The translations under genes were made by a program, and so were the position numbers. Below, in pieces: positions 7,902-16,572 of a DNA stretch of 64,000 nt (position 1 is the stretch's first letter; every line of letters begins with the position of its first letter). The notes beneath the pieces were generated by a model. The model saw only the letters and a list, made by a program, of their open reading frames with translations. It searched no databases and had not been told where the DNA came from. This DNA is from Poriferisodalis sp965198245 (lineage in GTDB: Bacteria > Actinomycetota > Acidimicrobiia > Acidimicrobiales > Poriferisodalaceae). The stretch covers positions 868,001 through 932,000 of the forward strand of contig NZ_OZ240249.1 of NCBI RefSeq assembly GCF_965198245.1. The letters are read 5' to 3'.

Positions 7902-9575
7902 ATGAGTGAGATGACCGGCGGCGAGGCCGTCGCAGCGACGTTGGCGCGTCTGGGCGTGCGGCACGTGTTCGGGATCGTCAGCGTCCACAACCTGCCCATG
8001 TACGAGGCGCTGTCGGTACGCGACGACATCGAGGTGGTGAAGGTCCGGCACGAGCAGGCGGCCGCACACGCGGCAGATGCCTACTTCCGGGCCACGGGTG
8101 AGATGGGCGTATTGCTGACGTCGACTGGCCCGGGCGCAGCGAACGCCGTGGCGGGGCTGTACGAAGCAGGTTTCTCCAGCTCGGCTGTGCTGATGGTGAC
8201 GGGGCAGACCGAATCGCGGTTCTACGGCAAAGGCAAGGGATTCCTGCACGAGAACGAGGGCCAGCTGGCCATGCTGCGTTCGGTGTGCCGCAGTGTCGCC
8301 TCGGTTCGTCATCCGGGAGAGATCTCGACCGAGATTGCCAGGGTTGCCGACGATGTCCGCACCGGTCGGCCCCAGCCCGGTGCCGTCGAGATCCCCATCG
8401 ACTTCCAGTACGCACGCGTGGGAAACGCCGCCGAAGCTGGTTCGCCGCGAGTGGCTCGCCTTGCGCCCAATGGAGCATTGCTGGACGACGCCGCAGAACG
8501 TCTTGCGACCGCGGAGCGTCCCGTCATCTGGGCGGGCGGTGGCGTCAACATCGCGGATGCATCCGGTGAGCTGGCGGCGTTGACGCAGCGGCTCGGCGCG
8601 CCGGTTTTTACCACCATCGAAGGCCGAGGTTCGATCAGCGAAGAGCATCCGCTGTCGCTGGGGTTCCGTTCGGATCGCCCCCAGATGGCCGATGTGTTCG
8701 CAGAAGCCGATCTGCTGCTGGCCGTCGGCACTCGATTCCAGAACTACGCCACGCGAGTGTGGGCGCTGGAGCTGCCAGCAGAGCTGATCCACCTCGATGT
8801 CGACCCCGGCGTGATCGGGCTCAACTACAAGCCGTCGCTGGCGGTGGTCGGCGACGCCAAACTCAGCTTGGCGGGCCTGGTCGAACGACTGGGCGACGGT
8901 GCGCCGACGATCGATGACGGATTCGTGGAGCGCTCTCGCAAGCACCGCGCCGCCGACATGGAGGCGTTGCGTGACGAGATCGGCGCCGATCACGCCGCCA
9001 TCTGCGACCTGATGCGGCAGCTCTTGCCCCACGATGCGCGCATCGTGCGCGACACGACGGTTCCCGGCTACATGTGGGGGAACCGTCTACTGCCGATCGT
9101 TGCGCCTCGAACATCAATCCGGGCTGCCAACGCCGCCATCGGCCCCGGTGTGCCGATGGCTGTGGGCGCCGCGCTCGGCACTGGGAAGCCGACGGTCGTC
9201 ATCCAAGGCGACGGCGGGCTGATGCTGTCGATTGGTGAGATCTCGTCGCTGGCCGAGCACAGCCTGCCGGTCATTGTCTGCGTGTTCAACGACGGCGGCT
9301 ACGGCGTGCTGCGCATCATCCAGGACGCGCTGTGGGATCAACACCACGGCACCGAGATCGGCGGCATCGACTTCGTCGGCGTCGCCCAGGCGATGGGCGT
9401 GCCAGCCGAGCGGGTCGCCAGCGTTGCCGAGTTCGAGGCTGCATTCGGCCGCGCCGTCGACCGTGCCAGCGGCGCCTCAGGTCCGGTGGGTCCAACCCTG
9501 CTCGACATCGACCTCACCGCTCTCATCCCCATCACGTTCCCGCTGCCCGCGCACCAGCGCCGCCGGGAGGATTGA
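7902..9575 (+). CDS. Thiamine diphosphate-dependent enzyme (acetolactate synthase/decarboxylase superfamily)
   Basis: The 557-aa length and three-part layout (Pyr domain, central Rossmann-like domain, PP domain) match the acetolactate synthase/benzoylformate decarboxylase superfamily. E51 in KVRHEQAAAHAADAY is the cofactor-activating glutamate. The ThDP/Mg motif starts with GDGG near residue 436 and ends about 27 residues later with FND. The central domain has RPVIWAGGGVNIA. No regulatory subunit gene follows, so an anabolic AHAS role is unlikely; a 2-oxo acid decarboxylase, oxalyl-CoA decarboxylase-like or sulfo-enzyme role are alternatives. Substrate undetermined. Confidence 0.85.
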   Translation: MSEMTGGEAVAATLARLGVRHVFGIVSVHNLPMYEALSVRDDIEVVKVRHEQAAAHAADAYFRATGEMGVLLTSTGPGAANAVAGLYEAGFSSSAVLMVTGQTESRFYGKGKGFLHENEGQLAMLRSVCRSVASVRHPGEISTEIARVADDVRTGRPQPGAVEIPIDFQYARVGNAAEAGSPRVARLAPNGALLDDAAERLATAERPVIWAGGGVNIADASGELAALTQRLGAPVFTTIEGRGSISEEHPLSLGFRSDRPQMADVFAEADLLLAVGTRFQNYATRVWALELPAELIHLDVDPGVIGLNYKPSLAVVGDAKLSLAGLVERLGDGAPTIDDGFVERSRKHRAADMEALRDEIGADHAAICDLMRQLLPHDARIVRDTTVPGYMWGNRLLPIVAPRTSIRAANAAIGPGVPMAVGAALGTGKPTVVIQGDGGLMLSIGEISSLAEHSLPVIVCVFNDGGYGVLRIIQDALWDQHHGTEIGGIDFVGVAQAMGVPAERVASVAEFEAAFGRAVDRASGASGPVGPTLLDIDLTALIPITFPLPAHQRRRED

Positions 9576-9596
9576 GCCGCCCGCGTTTCGCTCCGG

Positions 9597-9808
9597 CTAG
9601 AGGCCGGAGGTATCCATGTCGGGATCGAAGAAGGTGCGGCCGGCCACTTCCATGACTGGCATCGCGACCATGAAGTGAGCTGACGCTGTCTGTATGTCGC
9701 GCAAGTGGCGCTGCAGTGGCGACGATTCGAAGATGGCCGTGCCGCCAACGGCGGTGTTCATGGACTCGATCACCCGCACACTGGTCTGCATCGCATGGAC
9801 GGTTGCGG
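9597..9808 (-). pseudogene. Acyl-CoA dehydrogenase-like flavoprotein, C-terminal part cut off by IS3 element
   Basis: The reading frame ending at 9597 encodes the last part of an acyl-CoA dehydrogenase-type protein: FESSPLQRHLRDIQTASAHF is the conserved C-terminal block of the group that includes HsaA-like flavin monooxygenases. It continues directly from the fragment at 11380-12361 once the element at 9813-11379 and one copy of TGCG are removed. The join reads L-R-T-A-T-V-H-A-M and the whole protein would be 397 aa, a normal length. An ORF from ATG 9791 exists, but there is no reason to think it is translated. Confidence 0.85.
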
Positions 9809-9903
9809 TGCGTGTGTTGCGTCTGACTTAACGCGACGGGATTCTGGTTCTTTCAGGTTGCATCTGAGATGGTGGCTGGCCTTGATCATGGAGGCCGTCA
9901 ACG

Positions 9904-10233
9904 ATGACGTCGATGCAGCGAGAGCCGAAGCGGATGCTGACAGCGGAGCAGAAGTACGACTTGTGGGTGCGGATGCTGTCGGGGCAGATTTCCCAAGCGG
10001 ACGCCGCGGCCGAGGCGGGGGTGGATCGCTCGGTGGTCGCTCGGCTGCGCGCTGTGGCTCGCGACGGGGCGATCGCCGCTTTGCAGGCCTCCAGGCCGGG
10101 CCGGCCGCGCCAGTCCCGCGCCGAGGCGTCGGAGGCGGCCGCGTTGCGCGCCGAAGTCGAACGGCTCCAGTCCACGGTGATCGAGCAGGCGGTCGAGTTG
10201 GCGGTGCTGCGGGGAAAATCGCACTGGGGATGA
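9904..10233 (+). CDS. IS3-type transposase OrfA (helix-turn-helix)
   Basis: A 109-aa protein with an N-terminal helix-turn-helix region (LTAEQKYDLWVRMLSG, then AAAEAGVDRSVVARL) and a C-terminal leucine-rich helix (LRAEVERLQSTVIEQAVEL). This is the layout of IS3 OrfA, which binds the element ends. GGAGG lies 9 nt before the start. Its stop TGA overlaps the ATG of orfB. GGGGAAAA just upstream of the overlap (10211-10218) could permit a -1 shift, and the orfB frame is open across it, so an OrfAB fusion is possible. Confidence 0.85.
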   Translation: MTSMQREPKRMLTAEQKYDLWVRMLSGQISQADAAAEAGVDRSVVARLRAVARDGAIAALQASRPGRPRQSRAEASEAAALRAEVERLQSTVIEQAVELAVLRGKSHWG

Positions 10234-11282
10234 GCGGCCCGATCCCCGCCCGCGTCGACGGGGCCGCCAAAGCAGCGCTGCTCGGCTTGATCGACGACGC
10301 TGTGCGCGCCGGCTGGAGTCTCACCCGGGCCTGCGCGGCCCTCGAGGTCGACCGGGCCAGGGTGTGGCGCTGGCGACAACGCCGAGCCGCCGGCCGCCTC
10401 GAGGATCTCGCTGCGGGCGGGAACCCGATCCATGGGCTCCTCGAGTGCGAAGAGGCCGAGATCTTGGCGCTGTTCGATGACTGGGGCGACATCGACCGCT
10501 CGCACCGCAAGCTCGCCCACCGCGGCTCCTACGAACAGCGAGTGTGGGTATCGCCATCGACAGTGGATCGGGTCCTGGCCCGTCACGGCCTTGCCCTGCA
10601 AGGAGATCCGCGGCCCGCGCGCAGCGTGAAGACGCCGTGGCCGGCCTGGCATGAATGGCGCCCGAACCAGCTGTGGTGCTGGGACGGCTCCCAGTTCGAA
10701 CGCTGCGCTGCCGCCAAGCACGCGTACGCGATCGTCGACCTCGTCAGCCGCAAATGGATCTCCACCCACCTCACAGCCAACCCCGACTCGGTCGCCGCCC
10801 GGGTCCTGTTCAGCCGCGGTCTCGACAACGAAGGGCTGCTCACCAACGAGCTGCGGGCACGCCTCGACGACCCCGACGCCGAACCGCCCGACGACACCAC
10901 GATCCCGTTGCTGCTGGCGATCTCGGACAACGGCACCGAGATGCGCGCCAACGAGACCCGCCGGTTCATGGCCCTGTGCTCGATCGCTCAACACTTCGGC
11001 CGCCCCTCCACACCGACCGACCAGGCCTGGATCGAGTCGCTGTGGGGCCACGCCAAACGCGAGCACCCCCACCTGACCACGATCACCGACCCGACCGTGC
11101 TCACCGCCGAACTCGAACGGATCCGAGCCCACCACAACAGCGTCCGGCTGCACGAAGCCATCGGCTACGTCACCCCCAACGACGAACACGACGGCCGCGG
11201 CGACACCATCCGCGCCGCCCGCCAGCACGGGATGCACACCGCCGACCAACAACGCCGAGCCTGGCACCGGAGCCAACGATGA
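10230..11282 (+). CDS. IS3-type transposase OrfB (DDE integrase core)
   Basis: A 350-aa protein with an N-terminal helix-turn-helix (WSLTRACAALEVDRARVWRW) and an rve-type catalytic core. Likely catalytic residues are Asp in LWCWDGSQF, Asp in AISDNGTEM and Glu in WIESLWGHAKRE, followed by the usual basic end with HNSVRLHEAIGYVTP. The ATG at 10230 overlaps the orfA stop (ATGA), suggesting coupled translation or frameshifting. No disabling mutation is visible. Confidence 0.88.
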   Translation: MSGPIPARVDGAAKAALLGLIDDAVRAGWSLTRACAALEVDRARVWRWRQRRAAGRLEDLAAGGNPIHGLLECEEAEILALFDDWGDIDRSHRKLAHRGSYEQRVWVSPSTVDRVLARHGLALQGDPRPARSVKTPWPAWHEWRPNQLWCWDGSQFERCAAAKHAYAIVDLVSRKWISTHLTANPDSVAARVLFSRGLDNEGLLTNELRARLDDPDAEPPDDTTIPLLLAISDNGTEMRANETRRFMALCSIAQHFGRPSTPTDQAWIESLWGHAKREHPHLTTITDPTVLTAELERIRAHHNSVRLHEAIGYVTPNDEHDGRGDTIRAARQHGMHTADQQRRAWHRSQR

Positions 11283-11379
11283 CCCAGACCACTACTCTCA
11301 CCAACCACAACCCGCCAGCAACCCACCGACGCAGTCTGAACCCAACCCCAACCCGTCGCGAAGAGTCAGAAACACCTCA

Positions 11380-12361
11380 TGCGCAGGTCGCGCCGGGTCG
11401 CAATGTCGGGCAGCGTGTGTTGTGCACGATCCCACGCTGCATCGATGGTCGTGTAGAGCAGCGTGCGGGCGGCGCGGACTTCGGTGTCGGCCACTGCCAC
11501 TGCGCTGTGCAGTGCCGGCCGTTGCGCCAAGGTGCGACGGGAACCCTGAGGCACTTTGGCCTTGGCAACCTCGATGACCTCGTCGACGCAGGCACGAGCC
11601 ATGCCGAGCGCGATCGCACCTATCGGCAGTGCAAGCAGTCCGAAGAGCGGAAAGCGGTACAACGGCTCCGCGGCGTACGGCGATCGCAGGATGTCGGCAC
11701 CGTTGGCGATGCGAGGGGCGGGGAGCCACACGTCGTGGCACTCGAAGGTGCTCGAACCCGAGCCCCGCAGCCCGCTGGTGTGCCAGTCGTCGTGAATCAC
11801 GATCTCGTCAGGTCGGAAGAAAGCACGGCCCAGTGCTGGCAGTCCGGAATCGCCCGAGTCCTGACCGTCGATCTGCACGCCTCCTGAGATCCACTCGGAG
11901 TTTTGGCAGCCCGACGCCCACGCCCAGCGCCCGCCCACGACGTAGCCGTCAGTGCCGTCGGGACCGGGGGCGGGTGTGGCACGGCCCGAAGAGGCGAACA
12001 CGCCCGCAGTGATGACGTCAGGGTTTCTGAGAACCTCGGCCAGCTGTTCCGGCGTCAGCGCGGCGAACATGATCTGCGACGTGGCGCCGATGAACGTGCA
12101 CCACGCAGCCGACGCATTGCCCGTCGCGAGTGTCTCGCTCACCTGTGCCACGGTGGTCGGGGACAGTCCGAGGCCGCCAAGGGTCGGCGGCACCAGCGTC
12201 CGATAGAAGCCGGCTTCGGCGAGCGAGTCCGCCAGGTCTTGGGGCAGCTTTCGCAGACGGTCGATCTCAACGCTGCGTTCGCGCAGTTCACCTAGGAAGC
12301 CCGCCGCGGCAGCCAGCATCGTCTCACCATCGACGACGTCGGACGTAGCGGCGGGCGTCAT
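11380..12361 (-). pseudogene. Acyl-CoA dehydrogenase-like flavoprotein, N-terminal part interrupted by IS3 element
   Basis: This fragment encodes the first 327 residues of an acyl-CoA dehydrogenase-type protein; the frame then runs four codons into the element and stops at 11366. Seen: an N-terminal helical region, a mid-domain WAWASGCQNSEW block, WHTSGLRGSGSSTFE as in HsaA/HpaH-like flavin-dependent monooxygenases of this superfamily, and the start of the C-terminal helical bundle. The FAD-binding and oligomer-forming C-terminus is on the other side of the element, so the gene is almost certainly inactive. The rest continues at 9597-9808. Confidence 0.88.
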
Positions 12362-12439
12362 CGCGGCACGGTAACAGCGTCCGCGTAGCCGCCCCTCATG
12401 CTTGCCGGGTGTCCTGCTCGCCCCGGTTCGGCGCAGTCG

Positions 12440-13561
12440 TCAGCAGGCTTCGCAATCGAATCGCACCCCAAGCTCGTCGCCGATACGGCGCAGCGAGCGG
12501 ACCACCGACGCGGGATAGCTGACTGTGCCGATGGCGGTACGACGGTCCATCTCTAGCTGTTCCAGTTCGCCCGGTAGGTACACCGTCTGGCCCGGTAGGG
12601 CGTCTTCGGCGCCCGCGGCGCGGATCTGGTCGACCATCGATTCGATGTCGTCGTGGTAGCCGTCGAGGTCGCGGAACACGCCGGGGTTCATGAGGAGGAA
12701 GAACTGTCCCCGATGCCCGACGGCCACGTCGCCAGTGTGGGCAGAGCCTGCGAGGATGCCCGCCGCGATGTTCGAAGCGGTCACCATGCCGATGCCCTTG
12801 TAGCCGCCGATGGCCGGCACGATGCCGCGCATTGCCACATCGGGATCGACGGTGGGATTGCCGTCGCGATCCAGGAAGCCCCAGGCCTCGGGAATCTCCT
12901 TGCCCTCAGAACGGGCCCGCAGCACCTTGCCGAGCGCGACCGGGGTGATCGCCATGTCGAGCACGATCGGCGGATCGTTGCGGCGGGGGAACGTCCACAC
13001 GATCGGGTTGTTGCCGAACAGCTTGCGGCGGCTGCCGAACGGCGCCAGATTCGGCACCGACGTCGTCGTGCCGTAGCAGACGAAGCCCTCCTCAGCTGCG
13101 CGATACGGGTAGTTCGCACCGCAGCCCCAGTCGTTGGAGTTACGGATCACGCCCACGACCAGTCCGCTCTCGCGAGCAGCGTCGATCAATTGCTCCATGA
13201 AGCGGGTGATGACGAGCTGACCGAGTCCGTGGTGCCCGTCGGCCACCAGCACCGACGGCGTGCGGGTCACGATTTCACACTGCGCTGTCGGATCGGTGGT
13301 GCCGTCGCGGAACCAGTTCACGTACCAGCTGACCCGCTGGAAACCGTGCGTGTCGACACCGCGCCGGTCCGACCACAGCTGATTGTCGACGACTGTTACC
13401 GCATCGGCGGGCGCCATGCCGGCGGCCGCATACGCCGCGATGCCCCACGGTCGCAGCTCGTCCAGCCGGAACGACAGCGGAGCAGGGTCATCGCCCGCTG
13501 CGGGACGGTCGTCAGGTATTCCCCGCGGCAGTGCACCGGGGTTCGTGGACTTCTCACTCAT
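12440..13561 (-). CDS. Ldh2/malate dehydrogenase-family NAD(P)-dependent oxidoreductase
   Basis: A 373-aa protein of the Ldh2 (malate/L-lactate dehydrogenase type 2) family, which reduces 2-oxo acids or oxidises 2-hydroxy acids with NAD(P)H. Diagnostic segments are RRGVDTHGFQRVSWY, IRNSNDWGCGANYPYR, NLAPFGSRRKLFGNNP and IVLDMAITPVALGK. Start at ATG 13561 (MSEKSTN) is favoured over an in-frame start at 13606, as conserved sequence begins well after it. Substrate uncertain: ureidoglycolate, malate, lactate and delta-piperideine carboxylate are all used in this family. It is a single gene. Confidence 0.85.
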   Translation of the reverse strand: MSEKSTNPGALPRGIPDDRPAAGDDPAPLSFRLDELRPWGIAAYAAAGMAPADAVTVVDNQLWSDRRGVDTHGFQRVSWYVNWFRDGTTDPTAQCEIVTRTPSVLVADGHHGLGQLVITRFMEQLIDAARESGLVVGVIRNSNDWGCGANYPYRAAEEGFVCYGTTTSVPNLAPFGSRRKLFGNNPIVWTFPRRNDPPIVLDMAITPVALGKVLRARSEGKEIPEAWGFLDRDGNPTVDPDVAMRGIVPAIGGYKGIGMVTASNIAAGILAGSAHTGDVAVGHRGQFFLLMNPGVFRDLDGYHDDIESMVDQIRAAGAEDALPGQTVYLPGELEQLEMDRRTAIGTVSYPASVVRSLRRIGDELGVRFDCEAC

Positions 13562-13649
13562 GTCTGGTCGCTCGCCCTCGGCTCGATCTGCAGCAAGTTT
13601 GTACACCCATGGGCAACTCGCTGCCGGTGTGTGACCGCCGTTACCCCCG

Positions 13650-13864
13650 CTAGCGGTTCAGCCAGTCTTGGCGTGTGTAGCCCGCCTGCTTGAGAAGGCG
13701 GAGCAGAAACGGCGCGGGGATCTCGCGGTCACTTGATATGACCTGCCTGTGAGTCCCCTTGATCATGAATTCGTGACTGCCGCCGGGTCCAGGCCCATCC
13801 CAGCCTCGCTCACTCAGGAATCTGATGAGTTGCGACGTGTGGCGGGAGGAAGCCGACTGGTCAT
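13650..13864 (-). pseudogene. hicA: HicA-type mRNA interferase, frameshifted
   Basis: The region encodes a small HicA-like toxin: LIRFLSERGW, then GGSHEFMIKGTH with the conserved Gly-Ser-His, and LLRLLKQAGYTRQDW near the end. The expected start ATG at 13864 (MTSRLPPATRR) is out of frame with this core. A related fragment at 16573-16616 has CGCGAACTC where this copy has CGCAACTC, so loss of a single G at about position 13831 explains the break. Repaired, it would be 71 aa, typical for HicA. The ATG overlaps the stop of a 35-aa upstream ORF (ATGA), as in a toxin-antitoxin operon. Confidence 0.7.
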
Positions 13865-13968
13865 GCAGCAACGGCGATTTCGCCCTCGCGGATCTCTTCG
13901 ACAGCGGCACCGGCGAGCGCAGCGTCAAGCCAACTCTCCAGCGGCAGCTGCGTCGGGGCCTGCGCCAT
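13861..13968 (-). CDS. 35-aa ORF preceding hicA remnant, possible antitoxin remnant
   Basis: A 35-codon frame from ATG 13968 to TGA 13861, acidic at its C-terminal half (VEEIREGEIAVAA) and overlapping the hicA start by ATGA. A stop codon lies a few codons upstream in the same frame. The motif LDAALAGA resembles LADTALAGA, the frame that ends at the second hicA fragment (16613), which suggests that both are tails of a formerly longer partner gene. It could be a short antitoxin or only a leftover C-terminus. Confidence 0.35.
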   Translation of the reverse strand: MAQAPTQLPLESWLDAALAGAAVEEIREGEIAVAA

Positions 13969-14003
13969 GGCTCCAAGCGTAATTCTGTGCTCTCAATCGC
14001 CCG

Positions 14004-14191
14004 CTACAACACTTCGATGACGGCAGAGGCGAAGTCTTCAGTTCCCGCTGTGCCGTCTTGGTTCGGTGTCAGGTGTTCACTTGCTTCGAGGCCTCTGCGA
14101 GGGTCCGATCCAGCCGATCGGCCGGAGCTTCGAGTCCCAGGCAGCGAAGCATCATCCCGGCGGGTTCGAGCGTGGCAGTCGGGTTGATGAT
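14004..14191 (-). pseudogene. 3' remnant of an isocitrate/isopropylmalate dehydrogenase gene
   Basis: These 188 bp are a diverged copy of the 3' end of the dehydrogenase gene at 19028-20083. Both end in TAGTEDFASAVI(E/D)VL, and both carry INPTATLE at the left limit of the match. This copy lacks a single reading frame (the two conserved parts lie in different frames) and everything upstream of the INPTATLE block is missing. The resemblance stops abruptly after TTGATGATGC. It is a dead fragment, probably left by recombination or transfer. Confidence 0.8.
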
Positions 14192-14283
14192 GCATAGTTT
14201 GTTGGCCGACGGCCGATGGTGCGAGCGGTGGAAAATGGCGTGACCTGCGTCCGCAGGTGTGCAATGCCGCCGACGTGCGCAAG

Positions 14284-14592
14284 ATGTCGCAGGTGGAAGG
14301 CATAGACGATGTCGGCGTCAACCCGCCGATGATGCTGCCTGACACCGTGCTCACCCGGTTGGAGGCCCGTTTTGAGAAGCTCCGCCCTGCGCTGGTGCGC
14401 GAACACCCCAACCAGTGGGCACTTCTCATCTACCGCGGCTCGAAACGGGTGCCGCTGCTTGACGTATGGGCCGACGAGTGGGACGCCATCCCCGCTGGCT
14501 ATGCCGATCCGCAGGCTCGCCGTTTCTGCGTGAAGCAAATCATCGAAACCGACGAAGACGTGTTTGTGAACTCGCTGGGAGCTTGGCATTGA
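14284..14592 (+). CDS. Small conserved protein of unknown function, retropepsin cassette copy 1
   Basis: A 102-aa protein clearly related to the gene at 33541-33855. Shared features are an arginine-rich helix (RLEARFEKLR), an EHPNQWALLIYRGS segment, WDAIPAGY, and an RRFCVKQI ending. Small proteins of this shape, with a QWALL-like core resembling DUF5678, are often found before retropepsin-like genes, as here. Start ATG 14284 is tentative: ATG codons at 14329 and 14332 would also keep the conserved core. Only 4 bp separate it from the following protease-like gene. Function unknown. Confidence 0.65.
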   Translation: MSQVEGIDDVGVNPPMMLPDTVLTRLEARFEKLRPALVREHPNQWALLIYRGSKRVPLLDVWADEWDAIPAGYADPQARRFCVKQIIETDEDVFVNSLGAWH

Positions 14593-14596
14593 GGCT

Positions 14597-15103
14597 TTGG
14601 CGGGTTCTTGGCCGCTGACGGCGCGTATCAGCGCTAGTGGTGCGCGCATCGACTTCGAGCTGAACGCGACACCCGTCGACGTGCAGGAACACAGGATGGT
14701 TGCACGCCCCCTGCCCCTGCCTGTGCGCGGCAGGGCACTCATCGACGCCGGTACCCAGATGTCGTTGATCAGCGGTCGCATTGCCCAAACCCTGGGTCTC
14801 GACCCCACCCGCTCCACCGTGCTGCGCACCGCCACCGGCCGGACCGCCACCGTCTGCTACGCCGTTTCCTTCTCGTTCGTGTCGCGAGGTACCCCCATCG
14901 GCAGCCCACAGGATTTGATCGTCGGACGTGCCGACATTCTGCAAGAAGACATGCTGCTCGGTCTCGACGTGCTCCGCCACAGCCACCTCGAATGGAATGG
15001 CCCTGCCGCCACGCTTCACCTTCGGCCGCAGTACGAGCCGGTGTGCCATGTCATCGATCAAATGGTCGATTGCAAGCCACACAGATTGCTGATGAGCACC
15101 TAG
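14597..15103 (+). CDS. Retropepsin-like aspartic protease domain protein, cassette copy 1
   Basis: A 168-aa protein with the two landmarks of a retroviral-type aspartic protease fold: LIDAGTQMSLIS (the D-T/S-G flap motif, here D-A-G) and, about 70 residues on, MLLGLDVLRHSHLEW (the hydrophobic-Gly-x-Asp motif). The second copy at 33863 has the standard D-T-G. The Asp is kept, but Ala in place of Thr/Ser may weaken activity. It probably starts at TTG 14597, since the same TTG is conserved in copy 2. The C-terminus is 16 residues longer than in copy 2, and the extension lies inside degenerate tandem repeats (15056-15193). Confidence 0.65.
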   Translation: MAGSWPLTARISASGARIDFELNATPVDVQEHRMVARPLPLPVRGRALIDAGTQMSLISGRIAQTLGLDPTRSTVLRTATGRTATVCYAVSFSFVSRGTPIGSPQDLIVGRADILQEDMLLGLDVLRHSHLEWNGPAATLHLRPQYEPVCHVIDQMVDCKPHRLLMST

Positions 15104-15193
15104 ACAAATCGTCGATTATGAGTCAGACAGATTACTGACGAGTTCCCTGACTAATTGTTGATTGGAAGGCAGGAAGATTGTCGATGGGGCCTA
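15056..15193 (+). repeat. Three degenerate 46-bp tandem repeats spanning a stop codon
   Basis: Units at 15056-15102, 15103-15148 and 15149-15193 share a framework of GA(T)CAAAT, TCGATT, a CAGATT/AAGATT core and GATGAG/GACGAG. The first unit boundary is the stop codon of the retropepsin gene, and the last unit contains the ribosome-binding site and start of the ATPase pseudogene. No spacers are present, so this is not a CRISPR array. Confidence 0.6.
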
Positions 15194-16568
15194 GGTTTGG
15201 ACGCGTGGAAGAGCACCGGCGGCATCTGGGCGCGAACCTCACGGACGCGCTTGACGCACCACGGGTGGTCGTGCTCCATGGGCCGCGCCAAAGCGGCAAA
15301 ACCACGCTGGCACGACGAATCGCCACCGCACGCGGTGGCGACTACGTCAGCCTCGACGACGACGTTCTTGCTCTAGCCCTCGACGACCCACACGCCTTCG
15401 TTCGTGCATTCCGCCCGCCTGTGATCATCGACGAAGTTCAGCGGGCCGGAGATCGATTGGTGCGAGCCGTGAAGATCGCTGTGGACGACGGAAGCAATGC
15501 CGCAGGACGCTTCCTGCTGACCGTTTCCACGAATTTCCTCACGGTGCCGACGATCAGCGAATCGCTGGCCGGGCGCGCGACGATCTTGACGCTGTGGCCT
15601 TTCAGCCAAGCCGAACTGTGGGGGTCTTCCTCGGCACTCACAGCGCAACCGGCGCCATGCCCCCCGTCAGTGCACACCCAACGCAGCAATCGAAGCTGAC
15701 GTCATCCGCCGTCGGCGCATCCCGCTCCACCAACGCCGTCGAGCGGTGGTTCGACCAAGACAGCTCCCTACGGCGAGCAGCGCGTTCCTCCACCAGTCGC
15801 AGCGATTACCTGCACAAGGTGTGCATCGGTGGCTTCCCGGAGGTACAGCAGCTCAGCGCGCACAGACGCAACCGATGGTTCTTGGGCTACGCCGAAACGG
15901 TGGTGAGCCGCGATATAGCGCAGCTCGGCGACATCCGTCGCGCTGCGATGTTGCCGCAGATGCTGCGCCTCGCAGCCGCTCAGACCTCGTCGGAGCTCAA
16001 CGTGTCTCGGTGGGCTGATCAACTCGGGGCGGATCGCGCAACGGTGCAGTCCTACCTTGGCTGGCTGCGCACAGCTTTCTTGGTTCATGAACTGTCCTCG
16101 TGGCGGCGCAACCGAACTTCTAGAGTCGTACAGCGCCCAAAGCTGCACGTCACCGACAGCGGACTCGCCGCAGGGCTGCTCGGGCTGAGCGCTGACGCTT
16201 TGGCAGCGCTGAATCACCCGATGACTGGTCCGCTCTTCGAGACGTTTGCCGTCAATGAGATCGTGCGGCTCTGCTCAGCAGCGGAGATGCCGGTGTCACT
16301 GCATCACTACCGCGACAATGCTCAACGCGAGGTTGATCTGCTACTCGAACGATCCGACGGTGCTGTCGTGGCGGTGGAGATCAAGGCGACATCGTCGCCC
16401 AGGCCAGATGATCTGCGCAATCTGGTCTACTTCCGAGACCGCCTCGATGCCGTTGAACCGGGAGCATTTCGCGCGGGTGTGCTGCTCCACTCAGGTGCCA
16501 ACACCTTGCCCCACGACGATCGCGTGCTGTCAGCCTCCCTCGACACGCTTTGGCAATCGCCCCGATGA
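15184..16568 (+). pseudogene. AAA ATPase with DUF4143 C-terminus, frameshifted
   Basis: The N-terminal frame (15184-15699) has a Walker A motif GPRQSGKTT and a Walker B motif PPVIIDEVQRAG. The C-terminal frame (to 16568) has the DUF4143 pattern: CIGGFPEV, ETVVSRDIAQL, RPKLHVTDSGLAAGLLGL, FETFAVNEI and a nuclease-like EVDLLLE...VEIKA end. The two lie in different frames and cross over between about 15620 and 15790, so a full-length protein of about 430 aa is not made without a shift. AGGAAG sits 7 nt before ATG 15184. Likely a decayed gene; a sequencing indel is the alternative. Confidence 0.75.
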
Positions 16569-16572
16569 ACGG

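Larger units (their letters stand above)
9813..11379 (+). mobile_element. IS3-type insertion sequence, 1567 bp, inserted in an acyl-CoA dehydrogenase gene
   Basis: Left end TGTGTTGCGTCTGACT and right end (reverse complement) TGAGGTGTTTCTGACT begin 28-bp imperfect inverted repeats with about 21 matches, both continuing to CGCGACGGG. A direct repeat TGCG flanks the element at 9809-9812 and 11380-11383. It holds orfA and orfB on the plus strand with an ATGA overlap, the arrangement of IS3-family elements. Removal of the element with one TGCG restores an unbroken acyl-CoA dehydrogenase frame, which independently fixes the boundaries. Confidence 0.9.

Noticed and set aside
7239..9032. A 597-codon minus-strand frame spanning the DUF4389 and ThDP genes
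   Set aside because: It crosses two well-supported genes on the opposite strand and has no recognisable domain.
15056..15193. Possible CRISPR-like or IS-end repeats
   Set aside because: The three units are contiguous and degenerate, with no spacer or inverted-repeat structure.
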